This document shows positions 46,649 through 56,178 of a DNA stretch of 64,000 bases, one piece after another. The notes below the pieces were generated by a model. That model saw only the letters and a program-made list of their open reading frames with translations. It ran no database searches and was not told where the DNA came from. Source of the DNA: Verrucomicrobiales bacterium (lineage in GTDB: Bacteria; Verrucomicrobiota; Verrucomicrobiia; Verrucomicrobiales; DEV007); assembly GCA_029212615.1 (NCBI GenBank), contig JARGPJ010000012.1:45787-109786 (forward strand), read 5' to 3'. Position numbers and translations under genes: made by a program. Numbering within the stretch: the stretch's first letter is position 1; the number at the start of each line of letters is the position of its first letter.

Positions 46649-47104
46649 CTATTCAACGAGTTCCTGTAATTCCGCGCGAGTGACGGGTTCCTTACGATCA
46701 GCATACTTGGATCGCCATTCCTCCACCTGCGACGGAGAAATCACGTCATCGTGACCGCGATAGGTGTTTCGCACATAAGTCATCACCGCAGCCATGTCCT
46801 CATCATTGAGTGCGGCCTCAAGCGGGGCCATAACGCCCATGAAATCGGCACCTTCCTTCGCAATACCTTTCAGGAGCAGGAGAGCAAAAGCTTCGGGGCT
46901 GTCTACCAGAGTCGATTCAGCGTAAGCAGGCGCCATGAGCATGCCCGGGCTGATCTGGAGGCCCTTGCCGTCCATCCCGTGACAGGCTGAACACATCAGG
47001 TACTTGGCTTTGCCCAGTTCCATGGCGGTGGTTTTAGGGTTCGAATATGCCGACGTGACAAAAGAGAGTGAGAAAAACACAAGAGTGAGTAGGGAAAATT
47101 TCAT
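46649..47104 (-). CDS. Class I cytochrome c, periplasmic
   Basis: 151 residues with a signal peptide (about 1-21, ending AYS). The heme site is CSACHG with Cys 38, Cys 41 and His 42; the distal ligand is most likely the Met in FMGVMAPLEA. LNDEDMAAVMTYVRNTY is the usual C-terminal helix of monoheme cytochromes of the cbb3-associated or PSD-associated type. The last 30 residues are charged and unusual. It probably carries electrons between a dehydrogenase and a terminal oxidase in the periplasm. It is upstream of a small membrane protein gene on the same strand (160 bases). Confidence 0.92.
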   Translation of the reverse strand: MKFSLLTLVFFSLSFVTSAYSNPKTTAMELGKAKYLMCSACHGMDGKGLQISPGMLMAPAYAESTLVDSPEAFALLLLKGIAKEGADFMGVMAPLEAALNDEDMAAVMTYVRNTYRGHDDVISPSQVEEWRSKYADRKEPVTRAELQELVE

Positions 47105-47264
47105 AAAGATATTCTTTTAAGGTTGGGTATCGGGAAGAGGACCGCAGATCAATAGATCGAAGTCCCCTGACTTTGACGGAGGCTAGTGAGCTCTTCCGCC
47201 TCAGGGTGAAGATGGAAAACTGGTGACATCTAAAACAGTCAATACGCATTGACCTGAGTCACCG

Positions 47265-47693
47265 CTATGAAAGACACGCCGGGGAAAATTGCGGCGGCGG
47301 AACCAGGGGCAATCCCTGCCAAAGATCCCGGAGAGATGAATCCCCCTGCAGACAAAACGGCTCAAAATAAGGAATGCCACGAATCGTCCAGTCTTCCGAA
47401 GGAGAACTCAAGAGGGCTAAGAGAACGATGCCCTTTTCCTGATGAGGAAGATCCCCTTCCTGATCAGGATCCGGCTGAATGGCACGGGCCAGATCACAAA
47501 ATTCGCAGGGAGGATCATCCAAAATGACCTGAATCACCGGACGGTCCTGAGCACCGGCTGCCATCGAACACCAGGCGTATCCCTGCACCACAAGTGACGG
47601 TAATCCACCAATCACGGCGGCCAGGAGAAGAAGAAGGATCCGGCAGAAAAAGGCACTGATACCTCTACGCAAATCGCCCCCGATCCTCTTCAT
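47265..47693 (-). CDS. Small membrane or exported protein with CxxC motif, unknown
   Basis: 142 residues. A hydrophobic segment (about 14-40) is followed by VQGYAWCSM and then an exported part with PCEFCDLA near 62-69 and a further Cys at EPFCLQG. The layout resembles the DUF2946-type small proteins with a VQxYAW segment and a later CxxC that are common in Verrucomicrobiota and other Gram-negatives, often near metal or stress genes. The identity is not secure. Codon pattern fits a real gene. It lies just downstream of gpmI on the same strand in transcription order. Confidence 0.6.
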   Translation of the reverse strand: MKRIGGDLRRGISAFFCRILLLLLAAVIGGLPSLVVQGYAWCSMAAGAQDRPVIQVILDDPPCEFCDLARAIQPDPDQEGDLPHQEKGIVLLALLSSPSEDWTIRGIPYFEPFCLQGDSSLRDLWQGLPLVPPPQFSPACLS

Positions 47694-47715
47694 CTCGAAA
47701 TCATTCGAAGGGAAA

Positions 47716-49254
47716 CTACGCTTTGGAAAGAAGGACGGATCCGGTCATTTCGTCCGGTTTCTCAACCCCGAGGAGAGAAAGGATTGTCGGAGCGATGTCG
47801 GCAAGCTTTCCACTTGCCAGAGTGACCTCATTGCTGTCATCCCCCACATAAATGAGTGGAACGAGATTAGTGGTGTGAGCAGTCTGTGGTGATCCGTCCG
47901 CATTTATCATCTCTTCACAGTTTCCGTGATCAGCAGTGATCAGAAGCTTTCCACCCAAAGAAAGCACTTTCTCGACGACACGGCGTACGCAGTCATCGAT
48001 ACACTCGACCGCTTTAATCGCTGCGGGTACATTCCCGGTGTGCCCCACCATGTCGGGGTTCGCATAGTTGATGATTGCCATGTCGTAATCCTCAATCCGA
48101 TCGAGGATCGTTTGGGTGACTCCTTCTGCCGACATTTCAGGCTTCTCGTCATAAGTTGCGACATCCTGCGGCGACTGAAGCATCTGGCGATCCTCCCCTG
48201 GATTGGAGACTTCCACCCCTCCGTTAAAAAAGAAGGAAACGTGAGGGTATTTTTCCGTTTCCGCGATGCGAAGCTGAGTCAGCCCTGCTCTGGCCACGAC
48301 CTCACCCAGGGTATTGGTAAGCTCCTCCGGACCGAAAATGACGGGACAATCATAGGTCTCGTCATATTCAGTCATCGTGTAGTATCCGATTTTCGGTGAG
48401 ACCTCACGATCAAATCCGTCGAAATCCTCCTTCAAAAAGGCAAGACTGAGCTGACGGGCACGGTCGGCACGAAAGTTAAAGAAAAGGACGACATCCCCAT
48501 CGCGAACGCGCTGCTCATCGACCGCATCGAATACCATCGGCTTCATGAACTCGTCAGTGACGTCTTCCGCATACTTTTCAGCGACCGCCTCGGAGGCAAG
48601 AATCTCTTTCGCCTCCCCTTTACCCATGACGATCGCGTCCCAGGCGAGCTTGCTTCGCTCCCAGCGCTTGTCACGATCCATCGCGTAATAACGCCCGATC
48701 ACGGTTGCGATTTTTGCTCCTGACTCGGCAAGTTTATCTTCACAATAGCTCAAATATTTCCTCCCGCCGGTCGGTGAAGTGTCTCTCCCATCAGTGATCG
48801 CGTGCACCATGATATCATTCACCCCTGCCGATTTAGCTGCCGCCGCGAGCGCGCAAAGATGATCCTGATGACTGTGAACCCCACCGTCTGAAACCAGTCC
48901 GAGAAGGTGAAGCCGGGAACCGGAAGCTTTCGAAAACGCTTCTTTCAACTGGGGAATGTCGCTCAGGGCGCCATCATCAATCGTCTTGTTGATTCGGGTA
49001 AAATCCTGATATACAACGCGTCCGGCGCCTAAATTGAGGTGTCCCACTTCTGAATTACCCATCTGGCCTTCAGGCAGTCCCACATCCATTCCACTGCAGC
49101 TGAGATGCGCCACCGGGTACTTTTCGTGCATTTCGTCAGTGAAAGGCGTGTTCGCCAAACGCGGGCAATCACCCACTTTTTCAGCTCCCTCGGGTCCTGC
49201 GGGGTTGTCACCCCACCCATCACGAATGATCAAAACGACTGGTTTCTTGGCCAT
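47716..49254 (-). CDS. gpmI: 2,3-bisphosphoglycerate-independent phosphoglycerate mutase
   Basis: 512 residues, the normal length. It opens KPVVLIIRDGWGDNP, with the first metal Asp, and carries the phospho-acceptor Ser in NSEVGHLNLGAGRVVYQD near 65. DGRDTSPTGG, GRYYAMDRDKRWER and LLITADHGNCEEM (metal His) are the other conserved blocks. The enzyme interconverts 3- and 2-phosphoglycerate in glycolysis, using two Mn ions. The family is unrelated to the cofactor-dependent GpmA. It is divergent from cdsA. Confidence 0.96.
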   Translation of the reverse strand: MAKKPVVLIIRDGWGDNPAGPEGAEKVGDCPRLANTPFTDEMHEKYPVAHLSCSGMDVGLPEGQMGNSEVGHLNLGAGRVVYQDFTRINKTIDDGALSDIPQLKEAFSKASGSRLHLLGLVSDGGVHSHQDHLCALAAAAKSAGVNDIMVHAITDGRDTSPTGGRKYLSYCEDKLAESGAKIATVIGRYYAMDRDKRWERSKLAWDAIVMGKGEAKEILASEAVAEKYAEDVTDEFMKPMVFDAVDEQRVRDGDVVLFFNFRADRARQLSLAFLKEDFDGFDREVSPKIGYYTMTEYDETYDCPVIFGPEELTNTLGEVVARAGLTQLRIAETEKYPHVSFFFNGGVEVSNPGEDRQMLQSPQDVATYDEKPEMSAEGVTQTILDRIEDYDMAIINYANPDMVGHTGNVPAAIKAVECIDDCVRRVVEKVLSLGGKLLITADHGNCEEMINADGSPQTAHTTNLVPLIYVGDDSNEVTLASGKLADIAPTILSLLGVEKPDEMTGSVLLSKA

Positions 49255-49388
49255 GTCGCAGTCATCGGGCAGGATTAACGGTTGCGCAACTGTTTCGCAG
49301 GAACAGAAGCGTCATCCTCTTTCGTCAGAATTAGTCATTGCCAACTTCCCAGCTTGCCTGTTTCATGGCGTTTACCTGACCGAGCGAG

Positions 49389-50330
49389 ATGCCCATAAAC
49401 CCCGCTGACGAATCGACCGCCCCCCCGGCCAGCTCACCTGAGGCAGATGCCACAGCGAGTGCGTTGAAGCGTCGAGCGTTCAAAAGTCGCTTCTTCAGCA
49501 CGATTATTCTCGTCGGGATTCTCGCAGGCGCCTTCTGGACCGCACAAACCTGGCTCTACGGACTCCTCTTTGCGGTTCTCTCGCTGGGCGCTCTCATCGA
49601 GTATTTCCGCCTCTTTCCCATCCGCGGGTTCCGCCGCTTTCGCTGGCAGACTTACGGCGTCAGCCTGGGTTATATTGCCCTTCTCTTCGCTCCTTTGTGG
49701 GGATTTGAAGCGGCCTGGCTCAATGAACTCGATGCTCTCGCAGTGGCTCTCCTCGTCGTCCTTGTCGTTCTGGAGCGCCTCAGATTTCCACTCGAGGGCT
49801 TCCGCACCCTCGACGAAATTGCGGCCACGATCTTCGGGTTCATCTACTGCGTGCTGCTTTTCAGCTTCATTCCGAAGGTGCTCATGCTTCCCCTCGAAAG
49901 CACCGGCGGTGAACCCTCCTCCCACCTCTACCTGATCTATCTCGTTACCATCACGAAACTCACCGACATGGGAGCTTACATCGTAGGATCTTTAATCGGA
50001 CGCGATAAAATGATCCCTCATGTCAGCCCCGGCAAAACCTGGCAGGGATTCGGCGGAGCAATCCTCTTTGCCGTGGGTGGAAGCTTTGCTCTCTATTTTG
50101 CGATGGGAGACATGATCCCGATTATCACGCCGATCCACGCGCTGATTCTCGCTGTTCTGATCGCTCTTGTCGCCGTTCTCGGAGACCTCGCAGAGTCCAT
50201 TCTCAAACGCAGCCTCGAAGCAAAAGACAGTGGACATGTCATGCCGGGGATCGGGGGCTTTCTCGATCTGATCGACTCGGTCATTTTCACGGCACCGCTG
50301 TTCTACATTTATCTGCTCATCTTCTCCTGA
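49389..50330 (+). CDS. cdsA: Phosphatidate cytidylyltransferase
   Basis: 313 residues, about eight membrane helices. The family signature is present as SPGKTWQGFGGAILFAVGG and, near the end, GDLAESILKRSLEAKDSG then MPGIGGFLDLIDSVIF, where PGxGGFLDxxDS is the catalytic consensus. CdsA makes CDP-diacylglycerol, the precursor of all phospholipids, at the inner membrane. The stop is 4 bases before dxr, and dxr overlaps the next gene, so cdsA-dxr-ROK form one operon. The usual upstream gene uppS is absent. Confidence 0.95.
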   Translation: MPINPADESTAPPASSPEADATASALKRRAFKSRFFSTIILVGILAGAFWTAQTWLYGLLFAVLSLGALIEYFRLFPIRGFRRFRWQTYGVSLGYIALLFAPLWGFEAAWLNELDALAVALLVVLVVLERLRFPLEGFRTLDEIAATIFGFIYCVLLFSFIPKVLMLPLESTGGEPSSHLYLIYLVTITKLTDMGAYIVGSLIGRDKMIPHVSPGKTWQGFGGAILFAVGGSFALYFAMGDMIPIITPIHALILAVLIALVAVLGDLAESILKRSLEAKDSGHVMPGIGGFLDLIDSVIFTAPLFYIYLLIFS

Positions 50331-50334
50331 CTCG

Positions 50335-51498
50335 ATGCCTCATCCTGACCGCCCTAAGAACGTCGTCGTGTTGGGTTCGACCGGCTCCATTGGAGAAAGC
50401 AGCCTGAAAGTTGCCCGGGACATTCCCGGGCGCATGAAGGTGGTCGGACTCGCCGCCAATCGAAGCATTGACGGTCTCGCCTCACAGATCAACGAGTTCG
50501 AGGTTCAACAGGGTTGCCTCTATGACCCGACAGGGTTGGAGGCACTGAGCATACAGGTTTCACCCGGAGTCACGCTTCATACCGGCGAAGAGGGCCTCAT
50601 CGAATTGGCAACCATGCCGGAAGCGGACCTCGTCCTCATCGCGATTGTGGGCGTGGCTGGTCTGCGGCCGGCGCTCGCCGCGATCGAAGCGGGCAAGGAT
50701 ATCGCCGTGGCGAGCAAAGAAATCCTGGTGATGGCGGGAGAGACCGTCATGAAAGCCGCACGAGAGAAGGGAGTTCGTGTTCTCCCGGTCGACTCCGAAC
50801 ACAATGCCATCTTCCAATGTCTGGAAGACCGTTCCTCTGAAGACGTTTCCCGCCTCATTCTGACCGCTTCCGGCGGCCCCTTCCGTGAACTTCCTGCAGG
50901 CCAGTTGGCAGAGGTGAAAAAAGCGCAGGCCCTGAAACACCCCACCTGGGAAATGGGACAAAAAATCACGATCGATTCCGCGACGCTGTTCAACAAGGGG
51001 CTGGAAATGATCGAAGCCCGCTGGCTTTTCGATATCGAAATGGCAAGGGTCGATGTGATCGTTCATCCGCAAAGCATCGTTCACAGCATGGTCGAATTCA
51101 TCGACTCCTCTATCCTTGCTCAACTCAGCACAACGGACATGTGTTTTCCCATCCAGTATGCCATCACCTGGCCGGAGCGGGTTCCAAACACGCTCGCCCC
51201 GCTTGATTTCGCCGCGCTCGCCCGCCTCGACTTTGAAGCGCCGCGCTGGGACGATTTCCCGGCGCTCAATCTTGCGAAAGAAGCCGGCACCAAAGGCGGC
51301 ACGCTCCCTGCGGTGATGAATGCCGCCAACGAAGTCGCTGTCGCCGCTTTTTTGCGGGAAGAACTTTCGTTTCCCGGCATCTGGGAAACGGTGGAAAAAA
51401 CGATGAACACCATCGCCTGGATAGAAAACCCCGGGCTGGATGCCATCATTAATGCCGATCTCGAAGCTCGAAGCAAAGCAAAGGAACTGATTTCATGA
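50335..51498 (+). CDS. dxr: 1-deoxy-D-xylulose 5-phosphate reductoisomerase
   Basis: 387 residues. NVVVLGSTGSIGESSLKVA is the NADPH site. VDSEHNAIFQCL has the metal Glu and LTASGGPFRE the catalytic loop; QKITIDSATLFNKGLEMIEA and VIVHPQSIVHSMVEFIDSS are the remaining signatures. Dxr converts DXP to methylerythritol phosphate, the committed step of the bacterial isoprenoid pathway; undecaprenyl and quinone side chains depend on it. It follows cdsA by 4 bases, and its stop overlaps the next start as ATGA. Confidence 0.97.
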   Translation: MPHPDRPKNVVVLGSTGSIGESSLKVARDIPGRMKVVGLAANRSIDGLASQINEFEVQQGCLYDPTGLEALSIQVSPGVTLHTGEEGLIELATMPEADLVLIAIVGVAGLRPALAAIEAGKDIAVASKEILVMAGETVMKAAREKGVRVLPVDSEHNAIFQCLEDRSSEDVSRLILTASGGPFRELPAGQLAEVKKAQALKHPTWEMGQKITIDSATLFNKGLEMIEARWLFDIEMARVDVIVHPQSIVHSMVEFIDSSILAQLSTTDMCFPIQYAITWPERVPNTLAPLDFAALARLDFEAPRWDDFPALNLAKEAGTKGGTLPAVMNAANEVAVAAFLREELSFPGIWETVEKTMNTIAWIENPGLDAIINADLEARSKAKELIS

Positions 51499-52484
51499 GT
51501 AAAAAAAAGAAGCACTACGAAGGCCGCGTCTGGATTGGCTTTGATCTCGGCGGCACCAAAATGCTCGCCAAAGTTTTTAATGACGACTACCAGACCCTCG
51601 GTCGCGCCAAGCAGAAAACGCAGGGCGCACAAGGCTCGGAAGCCGGACTTTCCCGCATGGTTGATGTCATCGAATCCGCGCTCGACGACGCCGGAGTCAA
51701 AGCAAAGCAAATCGCCGGGATCGGAGTTGGCTGTCCCGGACCTCTCAACCTCACCAAGGGCGAAATCGTGGAGGCCCCTAATCTGAACTGGCACGATGTT
51801 CCTATTGAAGCCTACATCGGCGATAGTTTCGACTGTCGTGCTGTGATCTGCAACGATGTCGATGCCGGCATCTACGCGGAGTATGAAGAAGGTGCCGCCC
51901 GCGATGCCCGGTGCGCCGTCGGAATTTTTCCCGGAACCGGCATTGGAGCCGGTGCCGTCATGAACGGACAAATGCTTCGCGGAGCACACCTTTCCTGCAT
52001 GGAACTGGGCCACATCCCGCTCTTCCCTGAAACTTCCGGCGATGGATCGGACGGCACGACGCTGGAATTGGAGTGTTCCCGGCTCAAAATCGCCTCAGAC
52101 GCCGCCCGCGCGGCCTATCGGGGACTCGCCCCCAACCTTCTCAAAGTCTGCGGAACCGACCTCTCAAACATCACGAGTGGAAAACTCGCCTCCGCAATCG
52201 ATGCCGGAGATGACGAAATCGAACGGATCGTGAGAAGGTCCGCCGTTCTCCTTGGCTGTGGCGTTGCCACGGTCGTTCACCTTCTTTCCCCGGACGTGAT
52301 CGTTCTGGGAGGGGGACTCGTTGAAGCGATGCCCGAGTTATATCTAGAGACCGTTCGCGAATCGGCAGCAGATCGCATCCTCGGACCCTACAAAGACAGC
52401 TACAGGATCGTCGCCGCTGAACTGGAAGACGATGCCGGCGTGATGGGCGCTGCGGCCTGGGCGAGAAAGACGATCGAGGCCTGA
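51495..52484 (+). CDS. ROK family sugar kinase lacking the usual zinc motif
   Basis: 329 residues. GFDLGGTKMLAKVF is the ATP-binding start; GVGCPGPLNLTKGEIVEAPN, FPGTGIGAGAVMNG and LLSPDVIVLGGG are ROK signatures, and catalytic Asp lies in VICNDVDAGIYAE. ROK glucokinases have a CGxxGCxE zinc site after GElGH; here CMELGHIPLFPETSGDGSDG then TTLELECS lacks the Cys cluster. A sugar or N-acetyl-sugar is the likely substrate but cannot be named. Translation is probably coupled to dxr through the ATGA overlap. Confidence 0.85.
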   Translation: MSKKKKHYEGRVWIGFDLGGTKMLAKVFNDDYQTLGRAKQKTQGAQGSEAGLSRMVDVIESALDDAGVKAKQIAGIGVGCPGPLNLTKGEIVEAPNLNWHDVPIEAYIGDSFDCRAVICNDVDAGIYAEYEEGAARDARCAVGIFPGTGIGAGAVMNGQMLRGAHLSCMELGHIPLFPETSGDGSDGTTLELECSRLKIASDAARAAYRGLAPNLLKVCGTDLSNITSGKLASAIDAGDDEIERIVRRSAVLLGCGVATVVHLLSPDVIVLGGGLVEAMPELYLETVRESAADRILGPYKDSYRIVAAELEDDAGVMGAAAWARKTIEA

Positions 52485-52580
52485 GATATCGGCCTTGCCC
52501 GGCACTTTCCCGGACCTTGTTTGAACAGCTTCGGCCGGGTGCAGCATTGCGCTGAAGCGCCTGCCGTGCGAAAAGGTTTC

Positions 52581-54488
52581 ATGCCTTCTTTCGCCTCCCA
52601 TCCGATTCACACGAGCAAAATGCCTCCGGGCATTCCCTACATCATCGGGAACGAGGCGGCGGAGCGGTTCAGCTTCTACGGGATGCGGACCATTCTCACC
52701 ATTTTTATGGTGAACTATCTCTGGCTCATGGGGGATTCGCCAACCGCGAAACTTTCGGATGCAGAGGCCACGAAACACTTCCATGACTTTGTTTCACTGG
52801 TTTATCTCACCCCGATTTTCGGCGCACTCCTCGCCGATCTCTTTTTTGGGAAATACCGGATCATCATGGTCCTATCGGTCGTCTATTGCCTCGGCCACGC
52901 CGTTCTCGCCCTCATGGGAATCGTCGGTGATGCTCAATGGTGGCTTATCGCGGGACTGTGGCTCATTTCCATCGGGTCAGGGGGCATCAAACCCTGCGTC
53001 TCAGCCCACGTCGGAGATCAATTCGGATCGGAAAACCGGCATTTTCTACCCCGCATCTTTAACTGGTTCTACTGGTCGATAAACCTCGGAGCCTTTCTCT
53101 CCACTCTCCTGACCCCCTGGCTACTGGAATGGCACGGCCCACACTGGGCCTTCGGTGTTCCCGGAATTCTCATGGCTCTGGCGACGCTCGTCTTCTGGAT
53201 GGGAAGATGGAAATTCGTTCACATCCCCGCCAAAGGAACCGGGTTCCTCAAAGAGCTTTTCAGCGCGGTGGGACTGAAGGCAATGGCGAAGCTCTTCGCG
53301 ATCTACCTTTTTGTCGCCATCTTCTGGGCCCTCTATGATCAAACCGGTTCGTCCTGGGTTCTGCAGGCGGAGAACATGGATCGGAACTGGCTCGGCATTG
53401 AATGGCTCCCAAGCCAGATCCAGGCCTTGAATCCGATTTTAATCCTGACGTTCATCCCGCTTTTCTCCTATGTGATCTATCCTCTCATTGATCGGATCTT
53501 TCCCCTCACTCCTCTGAGAAAAATCAGCATCGGTCTGTTTCTCACTGCCGCCTCTTTTGCCCTCGTCTCCATGGCTCAGGGCAGGATCGATGCCGGCGGG
53601 ACCCCTTCCATTTCCTGGCAGCTGCTTTCCTACGTCTTGCTCACCGCCGGTGAAGTGATGGTCTCGATCGTCTGCCTCGAATTCAGCTACACTCAGGCAC
53701 CCCGCTCCATGAAATCGGTCATCATGGCGATTTTTCTGATTTCTGTTTCGCTCGGAAACCAGTTCACCTCAGCGATCAATCATTTTATCCAGGTGGAAAA
53801 GCCTCTCGATCAGATCGAATCCATCTCCAACGAAGTGACACATGGCGGGTTTGATCAACAGTCGGGAACGAAGGATGATTTTAAACTGACTTTTGACAAT
53901 GAAGGCAGGCAAACCGCTCTGACATTCGCAGGGAAAGCAAAGCTGGATCAATTGCTCGACCTCATGGTTTCAGAGATCGAGATTATTGACTACGAAGCCC
54001 TCTCGACCGAGCGCGGCAAGGCACTTGCCGCTTCAGTGAATGACCCCTGGGGCGCTCCCTTTCAATTTCACCTCATCAATCGAAACGAAATGCGCATCTG
54101 GAGCAATGGCGCTGACGGCACTCCTCTCACGCCATGGGATCAGGGGGCCGTTCTCAGTATCACCCGCCCCGATAGCAATGAAGCTTCCGCCTTCGCGGCC
54201 TTCTTCGATCAATTCCGCCCCGAAGAGCCCTGGCTTGAGCGACGCAAAACTGAACTTGGCGTCGAAACGAAAGCACAGGCGAGAGCGGCAGGGCCAAGTG
54301 TTTCCCGGGATTACTTCGTTGGCGGTCTCTTAAAACTGGAAGGGGCCAGCTACTTCTGGTTCTTCACTTTTGTGATGTTGGGAGCCGCTGCGATCTTTGT
54401 GATCGTGGCAAAGCTCTACCAACCGAAAGAATACTTTCACGATGAAGCCGACATCGCCGAAGCGCGTGAGGAGGCAATAGGGAACTAG
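52581..54488 (+). CDS. POT family proton-coupled oligopeptide transporter with large inserted domain
   Basis: 635 residues from ATG 52581 (a TTG-started 20-residue extension is possible). PYIIGNEAAERFSFYGMRTIL is the start of transmembrane helix 1 with the ExxERFxYY motif; FGALLADLFFGKYRIIMV and the later MRS-like RKISIGLFLTAASFALVSMA follow. Between helix pairs near 403-585 an insert of about 180 residues carries NDPWGAPFQFHLIN and IWSNGADGTPLTPWDQG, which resembles the C-terminal part of GspG-type pilins. The POT family imports di- and tripeptides with protons. The insert would face the periplasm or cytoplasm; its role is unknown. Confidence 0.88.
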   Translation: MPSFASHPIHTSKMPPGIPYIIGNEAAERFSFYGMRTILTIFMVNYLWLMGDSPTAKLSDAEATKHFHDFVSLVYLTPIFGALLADLFFGKYRIIMVLSVVYCLGHAVLALMGIVGDAQWWLIAGLWLISIGSGGIKPCVSAHVGDQFGSENRHFLPRIFNWFYWSINLGAFLSTLLTPWLLEWHGPHWAFGVPGILMALATLVFWMGRWKFVHIPAKGTGFLKELFSAVGLKAMAKLFAIYLFVAIFWALYDQTGSSWVLQAENMDRNWLGIEWLPSQIQALNPILILTFIPLFSYVIYPLIDRIFPLTPLRKISIGLFLTAASFALVSMAQGRIDAGGTPSISWQLLSYVLLTAGEVMVSIVCLEFSYTQAPRSMKSVIMAIFLISVSLGNQFTSAINHFIQVEKPLDQIESISNEVTHGGFDQQSGTKDDFKLTFDNEGRQTALTFAGKAKLDQLLDLMVSEIEIIDYEALSTERGKALAASVNDPWGAPFQFHLINRNEMRIWSNGADGTPLTPWDQGAVLSITRPDSNEASAFAAFFDQFRPEEPWLERRKTELGVETKAQARAAGPSVSRDYFVGGLLKLEGASYFWFFTFVMLGAAAIFVIVAKLYQPKEYFHDEADIAEAREEAIGN

Positions 54489-54493
54489 CAAAA

Positions 54494-56053
54494 TCACCGC
54501 AAGTCACTCAGTTTGAGCACCTGTGAATACTGCTCTTTTCCTTCGATATCGATACAGCGGAAAGTCACCTGAGCATCATCCCCCCTAGTATCAAACTCCA
54601 TCACTCCAAACGAACAGGTTTCGTTGTAGCCCCATATCAGACCCGGAGTCTCGACAACAGGATGCACATGAAGGTTTGTGAGTCGCGAACTCATGAACTC
54701 GTATAGCGGATAGCTCCCCTCCCGGTCGATCCGCCGGAGATCCGTACGGTGCCGGTCAGCTGCTACGAGGAAAACCCCTTCGATCTTTTCAGTCTCAATG
54801 AAACTGAAAATCTCCTCCCGTTCCTCAGGAAACCCATCCCAGGGATCACGACTTCCGGGTTTAATTTCCGGAGTGAAAGGCACCGGGGAGACGATGACTT
54901 TGAATGTCGCCTCTGATGCGTTCAACTCATCGAAGAGCCACTTCTTCTGAAAGTCCCCCAACATACTCCCTGATTCCTGATCGCGGTAGTAACGACCGTC
55001 GAGCATGAAAAACTGAACCGACCCCATCGAAAAGTCATACCAGCAGCCTGGATTTTCTTTACCACCTCCGTATCCCGGATTCACCCAGTTTTGACGAAAC
55101 ACCTCGAGAACAGGCCGCTTCCATGCCGGCTTGTCGATTTCCGGACCGGGGCTGCAATCATTAGTGCCAAAATCGTGATCATCGTAAATCGAATAGACCG
55201 GAACCCGGGAGACCAACTTTCGCCAAAGGGGCTCACTCTGACGCCGATAGTAACAGTAGTGCTGGGTCGCGATCCCGGTTGGATCGTCGATGTAAACATT
55301 ATCCCCCAACATCAGGAGAGCATCAGGTTCAACCGCCTTGATCGTTTTCCACATCGAATGAAAGCCCGGAACGAACCCGGCCCCACCTCCAAAAGCCACT
55401 TTAAACGAAGCCTCAGCCCCCTTTTCCGGCCCCGTCGTGAAAGAAAACGGAGCCAACTTTTCATCTCCACTCATGACGAACCCTTCATAGGTCTGATCGG
55501 GCTGGAGCCCCTTCAGTGTCAGAACGGCGGTATAATCACTGGATGCCGTCGAAACCGCACCAGAAAGGATCACGCTCGAATCCGGTTCACCGGAAAGCTC
55601 AAGGGTGAGCGAATGCCCGCCTTTGGTTCTCACCCATAATGATGCGCTCGTAGCCGTCAATGCCCCCAGCATCGGACCGTGAATGAGATTTCCCACTTCA
55701 GCAATCCCGGGAAGAGCCGCAAAGCGTGGGTCGCGTCTCAGCCGCTCAAGTAATTCACCTGAACCCGCGTAAAGTCGCCCGGGGCTTATGATGCCGGCTT
55801 CGAGGCTTTTTTCGGCCAGTTCGACCGCCACATCTATCTTCCCTTCCGAGAGGGCCTTGAGGATATAGACCATGTCGGTTTCCTCTTTTCCTGCATCAAT
55901 CCTTTTTCGGGTCGAAAGGAGAGCCTCCTCAAATCCACCGCCTTTACCCTGACCCAGAGCAATCATCGCATTCCGTTGCACGTCGTGCTGAGCCTCGCTG
56001 ATTGAGACAGTTGTGGAGAGAAGCACGAGTAGAAAAAGATGTTTTCGCCGCAT
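54494..56053 (-). CDS. PhoD-like metallophosphatase, secreted
   Basis: 519 residues from ATG 56053, which gives the signal peptide MRRKHLFLLVLLSTTVSISE; an upstream in-frame stretch overlaps the tRNA gene and is not coding. After a 110-residue helical region, a fibronectin-like PhoD_N domain begins at LWVRTKGGHSLTLELSG, then the phosphatase: LMLGDNVYIDDP, YSIYDDHDFGTNDCSPG and QFFMLDGRYYRD supply the metal ligands. PhoD enzymes use Ca and Fe and hydrolyse phosphodi- or monoesters outside the cytoplasm. The gene ends 5 bases from the POT gene stop. Confidence 0.9.
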   Translation of the reverse strand: MRRKHLFLLVLLSTTVSISEAQHDVQRNAMIALGQGKGGGFEEALLSTRKRIDAGKEETDMVYILKALSEGKIDVAVELAEKSLEAGIISPGRLYAGSGELLERLRRDPRFAALPGIAEVGNLIHGPMLGALTATSASLWVRTKGGHSLTLELSGEPDSSVILSGAVSTASSDYTAVLTLKGLQPDQTYEGFVMSGDEKLAPFSFTTGPEKGAEASFKVAFGGGAGFVPGFHSMWKTIKAVEPDALLMLGDNVYIDDPTGIATQHYCYYRRQSEPLWRKLVSRVPVYSIYDDHDFGTNDCSPGPEIDKPAWKRPVLEVFRQNWVNPGYGGGKENPGCWYDFSMGSVQFFMLDGRYYRDQESGSMLGDFQKKWLFDELNASEATFKVIVSPVPFTPEIKPGSRDPWDGFPEEREEIFSFIETEKIEGVFLVAADRHRTDLRRIDREGSYPLYEFMSSRLTNLHVHPVVETPGLIWGYNETCSFGVMEFDTRGDDAQVTFRCIDIEGKEQYSQVLKLSDLR

Positions 56054-56137
56054 GAAATACAGAAAACAGAGAGCAGTCGGCAGCTTCAATGCCAAAATCG
56101 CCTCAAACAGGCCTGAAAAAAATCTCAGCCTCGCTAC

Positions 56138-56165
56138 TTGATTCACCGTAGAATCCAAGTAGAAT
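56138..56165 (+). promoter_or_regulatory. Promoter of tRNA-Gln
   Basis: TTGATT, 16 bases, TAGAAT. The -10 box ends 13 bases before the mature tRNA. A second TAGAATCC lies 11 bases upstream of the -10, forming a short direct repeat. Confidence 0.6.
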
Positions 56166-56178
56166 CCCCCTCCCGTGT

